Source: Dyadobacter diqingensis
GTDB taxonomy: Bacteria; Bacteroidota; Bacteroidia; Cytophagales; Spirosomataceae
DNA: 64,000 nucleotides
Reading direction: 5' to 3'
Assembly (NCBI RefSeq): GCF_024220585.1
Contig: NZ_JAMXKF010000006.1
Span: 69,725-133,724 of the forward strand
Both the position numbers and the translations under genes were made by a program. Positions 1 through 8,796 of this stretch are shown piece by piece. Within the stretch, counting starts at the first letter, position 1. The number at the start of each line of letters is the position of its first letter. The notes under the pieces are model-generated. The model saw only the letters and a program-made list of their open reading frames with translations, had not been told where the DNA came from and did no database searches.

Positions 1-1
1 G

Positions 2-103
2 GATTGGCGGTTAAGTAAAAATCTGGCTGTGCAACTGATGCGTCAGGGATACCTGCGCTACCGCTGGCTGAAAAACACACTGGATCTGGCTTTTATGAAG
101 TAA
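2..103 (+). CDS. 3' end of an unidentified upstream gene (partial)
   Basis: An open frame enters from the left edge and ends in TAA at 101-103, leaving 33 codons. The residues are basic and aromatic (ending NTLDLAFMK) and match no family I can name. It lies 13 bases before a glycosyltransferase on the same strand, so it probably belongs to the same polysaccharide operon. The function cannot be judged from this fragment. Confidence 0.6.
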   Translation, partial: DWRLSKNLAVQLMRQGYLRYRWLKNTLDLAFMK

Positions 104-116
104 TTGAGCATCAATC

Positions 117-884
117 ATGAGCAACACATATATTTTTAAGGAGGTCACCCTGCTGATTACGCATTATAACCGCAGCCAGTCTCTTGAACAACTCTTCCAT
201 TCGTTTAAGGATCTCCATTGCGAGTTTGAAGATGTGGTCGTTTCCGACGACGGGAGCAAACCGGAGCATGTGGATTACCTGATCCAGCTTCAAAAGAAAT
301 TTGATTTCAGGCTGATCACGACGCCGCAGAATAAAGGACTCGGCAACAACATCAATAAGGGGCAGGATGCAGTGAAAACGGCTTTTACACTTTACGTGCA
401 GGAAGATTTTACGCCAACAGCCCTATTTCCGACAAGTTTTCAAAATGCGTTAAAACTGATCCATGACAAGCCTGAACTCGACATGGTCCGCTTTTATGCC
501 TATTTTGAATATCCTTATCTAAAAAATCCTGATCACGGCTTTTATGAGATCGATTTTAAAGTATGGAAACCCGGATATCAGAAGTTTTATGTGTACAGCG
601 ACCACCCACATTTGCGCCGGACAAGCTTTTTCAAGAAGTTCGGGCGATATACTGAAGGCGTTAAGGGCGACGTAACGGAATACAGCATGATGATGTCCTT
701 TCTGAAAAACAACGGAAAGGCGATGTTCTACAAGGATTTCACCGGTCTGTTTGTGCAGAAAAATTCAGAAGCTGAGCCAAGCACTATGAAACGCAACCTG
801 TGGCGGGAAAGTGATAACTTTTTCCTCACCCAACTAAGACATTTATACCGGCATCTGAAATTTAATCTCGACTACCTGAAATAA
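117..884 (+). CDS. Glycosyltransferase family 2 protein
   Basis: This 255-residue cytosolic protein has a GT-A nucleotide-sugar fold. The N-terminal strand LLITHYNR (residues 12-19) is followed by VVSDDGS (41-47), the usual GT2 nucleotide-binding segment. YVQEDF (93-98) sits where the metal-binding DXD-type motif is expected. No membrane segment is visible, so it probably adds one sugar to a lipid-linked intermediate; the sugar and acceptor are unknown. The ATG at 117 follows the preceding partial gene closely. It converges on the next gene, with one base between the stops, and marks one edge of the exopolysaccharide locus. Confidence 0.85.
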   Translation: MSNTYIFKEVTLLITHYNRSQSLEQLFHSFKDLHCEFEDVVVSDDGSKPEHVDYLIQLQKKFDFRLITTPQNKGLGNNINKGQDAVKTAFTLYVQEDFTPTALFPTSFQNALKLIHDKPELDMVRFYAYFEYPYLKNPDHGFYEIDFKVWKPGYQKFYVYSDHPHLRRTSFFKKFGRYTEGVKGDVTEYSMMMSFLKNNGKAMFYKDFTGLFVQKNSEAEPSTMKRNLWRESDNFFLTQLRHLYRHLKFNLDYLK

Positions 885-885
885 T

Positions 886-2067
886 TCAGATTTTGGCTCC
901 CGCAATCGCTTTGTAAATCTCGCCCACACTATTTTCCCAGGTGTGCGAGCTTGCAAATGCCCTGCGGGCGTCAGCCTTCTCAGGAGAGTTTTCGGCCAGC
1001 GCTTTTTCAATCAGCTGCACATATTCTTCCTTGTTTTCTCCCAGATAAACGTGTTCCGCAAAAACGCTCATGGCGTCTGTTTTCGTTGCGACCGTGGGTT
1101 TGCCTACGGCAAGATATTCATCAATTTTCCGGGGATAATTGCCAATCGTTACCTCGTTCAAGAGCTGCGGGTTAAGACACACATCGAATGAATTGATATA
1201 AGCCGGGAGTTCGTCAAAATTCTTTGAGCCTGTAAAAACGACATTGTTCAGGTGATGCAATCCGCTTTGCTTAAACTCATGATCCTCCGGACCTACCAGC
1301 ACAAGGCTCCATTCCGGCCGGGAAACGGCAATATGCCGCAGCAATTCCAGGTCGAGCCGAAGGCTTTGCAACGCACCTACGTACCCGATAATCGGTTTCC
1401 TGATCGGCTGAATATCCTCCGGCTGGGCCGCGTGAACACCATCCATGAAAATATCAAGATCACAGCCCTGTCCGACATAGTAGGATTGTTCGTTATACTT
1501 CCGGCAATAATCTGCCAGGTATGTAGAATTGGCAACACAAATATCACTTTTCGCAATCAACAACGGTTCCAACGACCTGCCGTGTTTTTTCCAGTAATCA
1601 ACTGCCAGCATATAATCGCGCGAATAGTAAATCGATAACTTCGGATTCAGATAGTCTTTCAGATAAAAGCTCCTGAAAATATCGTTGTCGTTGAAATGGA
1701 TATAATCACGGAATCCTAGCTGCTGCGCTGCACTTTCAATACTTTTGGCAAAAATCCGGTTGTTTCTTTTATTAAAAAAATCAAAAATACCGTTAGAACT
1801 GATCCAGTTAATGGATTCGATCATCTGGTCCGGATAGAGCACCCACAGGTTTTCATTGATCACTTCCAGACCATTTAGTTCTTTCCGGACAACTTTCTTT
1901 CTCTTGACAATTTTGGGGTCATTACCATTTTTCCACAAACTGATCCTGTCCAGGGGAGAATTGACATACAACACGCGGTGATTTTTACTGAATTCCAGTG
2001 CTATATTTTTGCAATTGCTTCCAATTTCCACATCCCAGGCCTGCTGTCCGGTAATGATAATATCCAT
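886..2067 (-). CDS. Glycosyltransferase, GT-B fold (GT4-like)
   Basis: This 393-residue protein resembles family 1/4 retaining glycosyltransferases. The N-terminal half carries the acceptor-side Rossmann fold (start MDIIITGQQAWDVEIG). The C-terminal half has IIGYVGALQSLRLD and then KIDEYLAVGKPTVAT, the donor-binding helix region typical of GT4 enzymes. It is the last gene of a minus-strand operon, 26 bases after the GT14 gene, and likely acts in the cytosol on the repeat unit of the exported polysaccharide. Donor specificity cannot be read from sequence. Confidence 0.85.
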   Translation of the reverse strand: MDIIITGQQAWDVEIGSNCKNIALEFSKNHRVLYVNSPLDRISLWKNGNDPKIVKRKKVVRKELNGLEVINENLWVLYPDQMIESINWISSNGIFDFFNKRNNRIFAKSIESAAQQLGFRDYIHFNDNDIFRSFYLKDYLNPKLSIYYSRDYMLAVDYWKKHGRSLEPLLIAKSDICVANSTYLADYCRKYNEQSYYVGQGCDLDIFMDGVHAAQPEDIQPIRKPIIGYVGALQSLRLDLELLRHIAVSRPEWSLVLVGPEDHEFKQSGLHHLNNVVFTGSKNFDELPAYINSFDVCLNPQLLNEVTIGNYPRKIDEYLAVGKPTVATKTDAMSVFAEHVYLGENKEEYVQLIEKALAENSPEKADARRAFASSHTWENSVGEIYKAIAGAKI

Positions 2068-2093
2068 AATCTTCTTTTATATAACGTGAGTAA

Positions 2094-2954
2094 TTAACGA
2101 CCGGACGGTTTAACCTGATCCTTTCGATCCAATGCATCCAGTATTTCAGGATATTTTAACATAGCAAATTTTCTTGCAAACAATGCCTCTGAAGCAAAGA
2201 GCTCCGACTCATTTTTTTCGGTAAAAATGTCCGGACTTGCCTTTCCCTGCCCCCATACAATATACCGCAAATTGTTATTAACCATTTTCTCCTTCCATTT
2301 CGAATTGAATAAAATAGTCTGAAAAATAATCTCATCCGGCGCCCAGGTCAGCTTGAAAAAACGCTGTACTTCGGGATGACTTTTCAAATAATCCAGAATG
2401 TATCTGACAGCCTCCGTTGGAATACTAAACCATTGGGACCTCCCGACTGCTACCAGCTTATCTGGCATTTTCCGCACAGGAGTCAGGCGGTTAAGCCATT
2501 TCTGCACATGGTATTTTCCCGGAAACGAATAGTTCGTCAGATGATATTCGGTTAGCCGCGGGATAGCCTCCTTCCATTCATTGGCGACGGAATAAAATTC
2601 CATGAAAAGCTGTCCTTTATTCGTTTCAAAAAACTGATGGATCTCTTCTGTCCTTTTTAGCGGGTAGTCGGCACCGCTCAGCAAATTGACATAACCGATC
2701 TTCAACCCCGAATCAACAATTTCCCGGAAACCATTTATCGTCGCCTGCACAATGCTGTATGCTCCCCATTGTACATCGACGCGGTTTTCCAGCAAATACA
2801 CCTGCTGTTTCGCGGCCAAAAATGTAAAAGGCTCAATGGCTGTTTTTTTATCTATGTGAACAAAAAAATATGCGTCCTTATGCTGCAAACGATCAATAAG
2901 CCTGCCCAGTTGTTGCGGATCCGAATGAGCCAGTATCAAATGGGCAATTTTCAT
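2094..2954 (-). CDS. Core-2/I-branching-type glycosyltransferase (GT14 family)
   Basis: This 286-residue protein matches the bacterial branch of the Core-2/I-branching family (Pfam PF02485). Visible marks are the start MKIAHLILAHSDP, FVHIDKK (31-37), VQWGAYSIVQA and LLSGADYPLK (91-100), followed later by QWFSIPTEAV and TWAPDEIIFQT. Family members transfer N-acetylglucosamine or xylose; which one applies here is unknown. It has no signal peptide or membrane helix, so it should work in the cytosol on a polysaccharide branch. It lies 43 bases downstream of the O-antigen ligase gene in the same operon. Confidence 0.85.
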   Translation of the reverse strand: MKIAHLILAHSDPQQLGRLIDRLQHKDAYFFVHIDKKTAIEPFTFLAAKQQVYLLENRVDVQWGAYSIVQATINGFREIVDSGLKIGYVNLLSGADYPLKRTEEIHQFFETNKGQLFMEFYSVANEWKEAIPRLTEYHLTNYSFPGKYHVQKWLNRLTPVRKMPDKLVAVGRSQWFSIPTEAVRYILDYLKSHPEVQRFFKLTWAPDEIIFQTILFNSKWKEKMVNNNLRYIVWGQGKASPDIFTEKNESELFASEALFARKFAMLKYPEILDALDRKDQVKPSGR

Positions 2955-2997
2955 AACTCCTTATTTTTCGCTGTTTATTTTTAATGAATATTCCGAT

Positions 2998-4503
2998 TTA
3001 TTTAACCTGTTGACTTGCTTTGAGCAGATTATCGTCGATCCGTTTGGTCACATTGATCAAGGCCACCGCGAGATAAAAGTAAATGCTGGACGGAAATTGT
3101 ACGAGTGCTTCCTGCGGATAGTTACCGATGTTATAGGCAAAAACAATCATCAGTACCGCCAGACAATAGGTCTTCAATTCCGGGTTTCTGATCGTGTAAT
3201 AGTTATTGATTCCTTCACGCATGATAAAAAACATCAGGCAGCAGAATATCAGCAAACCTACCCAGCCCAGCTCAACCGCCACGCGGACATAACCACTGTC
3301 GGGCGGAAATTTGGCCAGATACGAATGCGGTGCAAAACGTTCTCCCCAGGTCCCGGTTGCACCCAGTCCCCCGCCTATCGGGTGCGCAAGAATATAGGGC
3401 TGAATTCGCTTCTGATTTTGCGCCCGAAGGTTAAAAGAATCATCATTGGAAGGCTGAAATGCCGTTTGAAAACGTACGATATTGGGATTGCTCGAAGGCG
3501 CGACGATCAGGAAAAGGATGAAAACGCCCGCGATTCCCGTAAAGATCAGAACCTTTGAACTAAATCTTAGAATCAAAAACAAGACCATCGTGGCAGGCAG
3601 CAGCACGTAAGCTCCTCGAGTCCCAGAAAATAACATCGCGGAAAAAAACAGGCCAATAAGACCAAAAAGCAAGACTTTTTTCCAAATCTGTTTCACGTAA
3701 GTCAGCAATGCAATACAGATAATGCTGCTTACCACCATGTTATAGGAAAACGCAACAGGATCGGACAAGATTGAAAATTTACGCCAGTGCCCGTTGATAA
3801 ACAAGAGATTAGCAATGTTGGGATCGGAATGGAGCCAGCCGTCTTCGGCGTCCGAAAAACCGATGTATTCTTGTTTGTAACCGTAAAGTGCCGCGATAAC
3901 TGCAAGGCCAAGCCATAAAAGCAGAACTCCTCTGATGGCGGCAACCGTTTTGATCTGGTACATGAAAACAAAATACATCAGCATCACAACGGCCACAGAG
4001 CGGATCGTATAAAGCCAGGCTAGCCGTGATTCCGCTGTCGGGTTTATGACTTCGAGAATGTTGAAGCCAATCCAGATCATGATCATCAAACTGATCGGGC
4101 CGCTGAAAACCTTCCAGTCCGGTTTGGTCTTTTGGTGTATGAAGAAGCCGAGTATGAGCAAAAACTGGATCCCGTCCATGACCGTACCCAGCGGAAAATT
4201 CAGCCCCAACCGCATGATGGCGAAGAGCAGATAAGCCATGATCATCAGAACGAAAATCCCGAACATCGGGAAGGCAATGATGCCGTACAATACCGCCGGA
4301 ACGATCAGAGCACCCAGTATCAGCACACCGGCGATCATTCCCATATTGACGATCAGCCAGCCAAAAATCAAGGAAATTAAGAGTAAAACAGCAATACCTA
4401 CCGGATTGTTTAGCTTTTCAACCCAAAACCACTGCTTTAACCTACCCCAAAAAGTGTCCCGGGCATTTTTGTCTTTCACAAAAATCTGAATGTCCTTCTC
4501 CAC
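2998..4503 (-). CDS. O-antigen ligase/polymerase family membrane protein
   Basis: The 501-residue protein has roughly a dozen hydrophobic segments and one large loop near residues 340-420 containing the HPIGGGLGATGTWG stretch and a downstream HSYL motif. This layout is typical of the Wzy/WaaL family (PF04932). Such proteins polymerise or ligate lipid-linked glycans on the periplasmic side. In this locus, beside a Wzc-like protein, a Wzy-type polymerase role is the likelier reading. Translation appears to start at GTG (4501-4503), directly after the TAA of the small membrane-peptide gene, so the two are probably translationally coupled. Confidence 0.85.
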   Translation of the reverse strand: MEKDIQIFVKDKNARDTFWGRLKQWFWVEKLNNPVGIAVLLLISLIFGWLIVNMGMIAGVLILGALIVPAVLYGIIAFPMFGIFVLMIMAYLLFAIMRLGLNFPLGTVMDGIQFLLILGFFIHQKTKPDWKVFSGPISLMIMIWIGFNILEVINPTAESRLAWLYTIRSVAVVMLMYFVFMYQIKTVAAIRGVLLLWLGLAVIAALYGYKQEYIGFSDAEDGWLHSDPNIANLLFINGHWRKFSILSDPVAFSYNMVVSSIICIALLTYVKQIWKKVLLFGLIGLFFSAMLFSGTRGAYVLLPATMVLFLILRFSSKVLIFTGIAGVFILFLIVAPSSNPNIVRFQTAFQPSNDDSFNLRAQNQKRIQPYILAHPIGGGLGATGTWGERFAPHSYLAKFPPDSGYVRVAVELGWVGLLIFCCLMFFIMREGINNYYTIRNPELKTYCLAVLMIVFAYNIGNYPQEALVQFPSSIYFYLAVALINVTKRIDDNLLKASQQVK

Positions 4504-4650
4504 TTAAAAGAATAGAATTTTAAAGAAAAAAATGAATACACTGACAAATGCCAGCAACAATGCGGCCTGCCTCGTTTTTTTTTGAAGCGGAGACAAATGC
4601 TCATAACTCGCTTTGTCTTTTTTGACTGACTTTGCCGGATAAATTTTCAT
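4504..4650 (-). CDS. Small membrane peptide (48 residues) in the polysaccharide operon
   Basis: The ATG at 4650 opens a 48-codon frame that fills the gap between two operon genes. It starts 15 bases after the GT2 stop and its TAA abuts the GTG of the O-antigen ligase. The product has a basic N-terminal half (MKIYPAKSVKKDKASYEHL) and one hydrophobic helix covering roughly residues 29-48 (LLLAFVSVFIFFFKILFF). This predicts a single-pass inner-membrane peptide with the basic end in the cytosol. I know no named family. The exact packing between stop and start, and the absence of other coding potential here, argue that it is real. It could assist the polymerase or the Wzc complex, but that is speculation. 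Confidence 0.65.
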   Translation of the reverse strand: MKIYPAKSVKKDKASYEHLSPLQKKTRQAALLLAFVSVFIFFFKILFF

Positions 4651-4665
4651 AATCTCAAACGTATT

Positions 4666-5844
4666 TTACTTCTGTTTCACTTCCTGTCCGTGCCGCGTTG
4701 CCACCGAAATCTGGTTGGCTTTTCTGGCTTTTAATAATGCCAGCACCTGAAAGGCGATAAACTTCGGAATGTTGACCAGCGAATTATAGATCCGCGGATC
4801 CGTTTTAGAACGCACCAGTGAAATGTAAAATCCGGCCACAAAAACCGTCATAGCGATGAACCAAAGCAAAGCCACCCATGGTGCCAGAATCAGGTTAATG
4901 ACCAAAAACAGCCCCGATAACAACAGAAATATGAAAAGCGGCGGTCTTAAAAGTACCAGGCCGAACAAGATCTGGTTCCAGTTTAAACCGGTAACTCCCT
5001 TGAACAATATCTTAAACCCAAGCGCAAAATATTTGAACCAGGTATTGATCCAACGAGCCCTCTGATTGACCAACTGATCAGTTCCACTCGTTTTTTCGTC
5101 GTACACGACCGCATTTTCTGCAAAAGCAATTCTGTATTTTCTGCTGACAATGCCGTCCTGCAAAACTTTGTCGAACCCTGCGCCCGTAACATCCAGATGC
5201 CCGAGACATTCTTCGTACAAAGCGGTTGTGAACGCCATACCAGAGCCCGCCAGTGTAGCGGACGAACCGGCACCGAAAAGTATTTTACCGTCGTAAAAGT
5301 GGTAGTAGATATCCCGCGCAGCATCCAGACAGGCATAGGTACTATCCAGATTCTTCGCCTCACGAACACCCTGAACGGCCTGAAATCCACGGTTAAAATA
5401 GACGTTCAGCTCATTCAGGTATTCAGGATCGGTCAGATTATCGCTGTCGATAATGGTCAGATGTGAATGCGGCCTGATAAAATTCCGTATCGCATAAAAG
5501 TGCGACCTTGTATTACTCCCCAAAACTTTTTCAGGGCGTAGCAATGAAACCTTATCCGAATTGAAATGCAGATTTGTGATGTCACATTTATCAGCCACCA
5601 CATAAATATGGTAATCGCTGTAATTCAGCTCCAATAAAGAGCTGACAACGGCAGGCAGCTGATGTGTTTGCTCATAGGCGGTTACGATAATCCCGTAGTC
5701 GGGGAGCTTTTCTAAGCCAGCCTTCTTATCGGAAATTCCGAATGTATTCCGTAATCCATAAATCAGCAGCAAAATCACGGGAAAAACCAGATTATACCCG
5801 ATTAACCCCTGCACCGCTATCCATATGTATTCGATCACTATCAT
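4666..5844 (-). CDS. Membrane-anchored processive-type glycosyltransferase family 2
   Basis: This 392-residue protein has an N-terminal helix (about 7-30), a GT2 domain and two or three C-terminal helices (about 295-345). Catalytic marks are YGIIVTAYEQT (50-59), IIDSDN with DSD at 133-135, and QRARW at 261-265, the QxxRW signature of membrane GT2 enzymes such as cellulose- or hyaluronan-synthase relatives. It may build or extend a polysaccharide at the inner membrane. The start overlaps the Wzc-like gene by four bases (ATGA), so translational coupling is likely. Confidence 0.85.
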   Translation of the reverse strand: MIVIEYIWIAVQGLIGYNLVFPVILLLIYGLRNTFGISDKKAGLEKLPDYGIIVTAYEQTHQLPAVVSSLLELNYSDYHIYVVADKCDITNLHFNSDKVSLLRPEKVLGSNTRSHFYAIRNFIRPHSHLTIIDSDNLTDPEYLNELNVYFNRGFQAVQGVREAKNLDSTYACLDAARDIYYHFYDGKILFGAGSSATLAGSGMAFTTALYEECLGHLDVTGAGFDKVLQDGIVSRKYRIAFAENAVVYDEKTSGTDQLVNQRARWINTWFKYFALGFKILFKGVTGLNWNQILFGLVLLRPPLFIFLLLSGLFLVINLILAPWVALLWFIAMTVFVAGFYISLVRSKTDPRIYNSLVNIPKFIAFQVLALLKARKANQISVATRHGQEVKQK

Positions 5845-8021
5845 GCTTCTACCGGTTTACCAAGTTTGCCAGCCTGCTCGGGAATATCCTCGGTGTTTGT
5901 CAAAACCCATCCCGAAAACTTCTCACCCAAATTATCAAGATATTGTATTTTAGACAGATCATCGGCAGAAATAGCATGTCCGGCAGCAAAAACCGCCACC
6001 AGGCGATCCGAATAAGTTATCCACTCCTTGGCCTTGTTCATCGCGGCAAGGGAATCGGTCTCGATCAGGATTATATCAAACTGCGTTTTCAAGACCTGAA
6101 TGCTATCGGCCAGCTGCCTTTCATCGGCCAGTTCCAGCAGTGAAATATCGCCCCCTCGGTTTCCCAAAATACTGATTTGTCCGGCCACCGCCTCTGGCAG
6201 GTTCTTCTTGTTGACGTAATTTTCAAAAAGACCCGCTTCCGGGTTCAGTTTGGAAATATCAGGCTGACCAAAATTCCCGTCGATGATCAGCACCGTTTTA
6301 TTAATTTTCGAAAAAGCCCAGGCTAAGGCAACTACAAAAGAGGTTTTGCCAACACCGTCCGAAAGGCTGGTTATCGAAATAATTTTCGGATCATCAATTT
6401 CATTATCCAGTTCATAGCGGATCGACCGGACCAGATTTTTGTATGTTTTGATCGATTTGCCATCTGAAGCATTCATGCCCGAGAGGCTCAAATCCGACTC
6501 TTTCCCAAGCGCGTTCAGATAACCCAGCACCGGCTTGTTGGTAGCATTGGCCAGCTGCATCGGATAACGGATCGATTTGTCCAGAAAGAAAAGGATGAAG
6601 AAAACAAAAACACAAAAGGTAAGGCTGATAATACCGGAAAGGATCACGAGTACCATCTTTTTCGAAGCCTGAACCTCGCCAGGAATCGCCTTTTCAATCA
6701 TGCGCAGATACACAGGAAAACTGAACTCCAGACTCGCTTCATTGTAACGCTGCAAAGCTTCGATATACTCTTTGCTGGCGATATCAATGCTGGTCTCGTA
6801 TTCCTGAATTTTAGCTTCATTCGGTACCAGTCCGTCAAACTTTCTGTTCAGTCGGTTTAACTCTCCCTGTATAGATTCCACACTGTTTTTCGCCAGTTCC
6901 AGTGAAATCTCCATACTCATTTTTTGTGTAACCAGGTCTTGTTTCAATGCCATCGGGTTGTAGGCATACTTGTCGGCAGCGGAGGATATCTGTTCCGTCA
7001 GCTTGCCTTTCAGAGAGTCCAGGCTCAGTTTTACCTTTGGATCAAAATTGCTCTGAATGTACCTTTCGTTCAGCGATTTAAGGTTGATCTTACTGGAAAC
7101 AATGCTCTGGTTAATCTCAGTAAGTGCGCTTTCAAAATACTTTCTGTCGGACGGATTGAACTTGTTATCAATATTTCTGATGGCCGCACCGTAAGCAATG
7201 ATATCCTTTTGCGCGATTTCTCTTCGCGTTTCAAAATCAGCCATCTGTCCATAAATACTCTTGGCCTGCTCGTTCAGGTTTAACACCCGGTTTTGGATCT
7301 TGAAATTCCGCAAAGTGTTCATTCGCTCGTTGAGTGCCAGCAGTTTCTGCTGCATAAAACTTTGCAGGAAATCAATCGTCTTTTTATTGTTATCGACTAC
7401 ACGTGACGAGTTCTGCGCGATAAATTCCTGCGCCAGTGTATTAATCACATAAGCGGTAAAGTCCGGATTTTCGGCTTCGTACTGAATGTCAATGTAATCA
7501 CTGCTTCCTGTCCGGTAAACAGTCAGTTTCTCTCTCAGCGAACCTGCATCATAGTGCATGTTCTCGATAATCTTGTTCAGATAACTTTCGTAAGGTTTCC
7601 AGACAAAAAGCTCTTCTCTCGCCTTGTATTTTTGCGTAATCAGCGCGATCGCTTTTGCACGTTCTCCCTTGCTCATATTCTGTAACTCCTTTACAGGTTC
7701 ACGCCAGGTCGAATCTTTTGTACCTTTTAAATCGTTCAATATCAATCGGTAAGAAACCTGATCCAATGTTCTTTTCAGCAACATCATCTGGATAAGGCTT
7801 TCAAATTTTCGGGCAATCTGCGAATCCTGCTCTTCTTTGGCTTTCGTCACCACCTGATCCGTTTTATCCACCAATCCCGTGGCAATACGCCCACGCGACT
7901 CAAAAGAATCCGGAAGTTTTTTGACAAGGAAATAACAAACAATAACCGTGATCAACGGGACCACGATAAGGGTGATTTTATTTCTTTGAAGTAATCTTAA
8001 AAATTGCAAAAATTCGGTCAT
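5841..8021 (-). CDS. Wzc-like polysaccharide co-polymerase with BY-kinase-type ATPase domain
   Basis: This 726-residue protein has helices at about 15-34 and 457-480 enclosing a long periplasmic coiled-coil region with a Wzz-type N-terminal part. A cytoplasmic ATPase domain follows. Walker A is SDGVGKTS (554-561) and Walker A' is VLIIDGNF (577-584). The Walker B position reads ILIETD (651-656), with Glu where Asp is usual. The C-terminus lacks the tyrosine-rich cluster that Wzc-type kinases autophosphorylate; the last Tyr is near 694. It is therefore probably a chain-length regulator and export partner whose kinase activity is doubtful. It overlaps both neighbours by four bases. Confidence 0.85.
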   Translation of the reverse strand: MTEFLQFLRLLQRNKITLIVVPLITVIVCYFLVKKLPDSFESRGRIATGLVDKTDQVVTKAKEEQDSQIARKFESLIQMMLLKRTLDQVSYRLILNDLKGTKDSTWREPVKELQNMSKGERAKAIALITQKYKAREELFVWKPYESYLNKIIENMHYDAGSLREKLTVYRTGSSDYIDIQYEAENPDFTAYVINTLAQEFIAQNSSRVVDNNKKTIDFLQSFMQQKLLALNERMNTLRNFKIQNRVLNLNEQAKSIYGQMADFETRREIAQKDIIAYGAAIRNIDNKFNPSDRKYFESALTEINQSIVSSKINLKSLNERYIQSNFDPKVKLSLDSLKGKLTEQISSAADKYAYNPMALKQDLVTQKMSMEISLELAKNSVESIQGELNRLNRKFDGLVPNEAKIQEYETSIDIASKEYIEALQRYNEASLEFSFPVYLRMIEKAIPGEVQASKKMVLVILSGIISLTFCVFVFFILFFLDKSIRYPMQLANATNKPVLGYLNALGKESDLSLSGMNASDGKSIKTYKNLVRSIRYELDNEIDDPKIISITSLSDGVGKTSFVVALAWAFSKINKTVLIIDGNFGQPDISKLNPEAGLFENYVNKKNLPEAVAGQISILGNRGGDISLLELADERQLADSIQVLKTQFDIILIETDSLAAMNKAKEWITYSDRLVAVFAAGHAISADDLSKIQYLDNLGEKFSGWVLTNTEDIPEQAGKLGKPVEA

Positions 8022-8689
8022 TTTATATCTTCCAGTTTTTGTCCCAATAATTCTTCCAAATTACTCTTCGCGTTCAAAACATCCCCTTCGGCATTAATAA
8101 TATTCTGAGAATGATCGGATTGAAGTATCAGTGCTTTATTATAGTTATCCAGGCTTTCCTCACCCTTTTCAAAACGGTGTTTTATGTTTGTCAACATGCT
8201 CTCCACATCCAGTATCGCGGCTGATCGCAGGCGCAGCACCGCCACTTTCTGGATATAGGTAAAATATCTTTTCTTTACTTCCGCTTCCATGCTCAGATCG
8301 TAAGCCTCCTTATCGTGCAAAGCAGCCGCATACTCCCCTTTTGCCTGCTTGATAAAACTTGGTTTTTGAAGCAGCAAACCCACATTGGCAAAAAAGCCAA
8401 ACTGGTACCCGCCCAAAAAACTCGGAGAAGAAGTCGTGTTATTGTTGTTCGGACTATATAAATAACCTACCGAGAAAATATCGAAATAAGATAATTTTGC
8501 TTTTTTGATTCCATGTTCCGCAATGCCCACCCGGTCTTCATACATCTTCACCCGCGGATAGTTTTTCTTGCATATCGTAATTAATTTGTCCAGATAATCG
8601 TACGAAATATCTTTTGCCAAAGACTCCTGTGCCCGGGTCGTATGAATTGTAAAAAAAAGAACCAAAAACACTGCGTATCTCATCTGCAT
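8018..8689 (-). CDS. TolC-like outer-membrane protein, short form
   Basis: This 223-residue protein has an N-terminal signal peptide (MQMRYAVFLVLFF through HTTRAQ). The rest is TolC-like helical sequence, with the pattern KKAKLSYFDIFSVGYLY, a Gly/aromatic stretch and long amphipathic helices rich in E, K and A. Full TolC-type proteins are about 400-500 residues, so this is about half a repeat. It lacks an obvious Wza-type polysaccharide-export domain. As first gene of the operon, overlapping the Wzc-like gene by four bases, it may form or support the outer-membrane exit channel. Confidence 0.7.
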   Translation of the reverse strand: MQMRYAVFLVLFFTIHTTRAQESLAKDISYDYLDKLITICKKNYPRVKMYEDRVGIAEHGIKKAKLSYFDIFSVGYLYSPNNNNTTSSPSFLGGYQFGFFANVGLLLQKPSFIKQAKGEYAAALHDKEAYDLSMEAEVKKRYFTYIQKVAVLRLRSAAILDVESMLTNIKHRFEKGEESLDNYNKALILQSDHSQNIINAEGDVLNAKSNLEELLGQKLEDIK

Positions 8690-8694
8690 TAATT

Positions 8695-8729
8695 TTTGAA
8701 AAAAAATAAATTATTAAAAACTATTTTTG
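8695..8729 (+). promoter_or_regulatory. Candidate Bacteroidota promoter for the acyltransferase gene
   Basis: TATTTTTG (8722-8729) matches the TAnnTTTG -7 element and TTTG (8695-8698) lies upstream with 23 bases between, the upper end of the usual spacing. The start codon is about 67 bases downstream. The region is very AT-rich, so a chance match is possible. Confidence 0.4.
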
Positions 8730-8796
8730 CTTTTAGTGAAGAGAATATCTGTCTTAAAAAAATACCAATCTCAACGTCCGTAAATAAACCCGTTCT

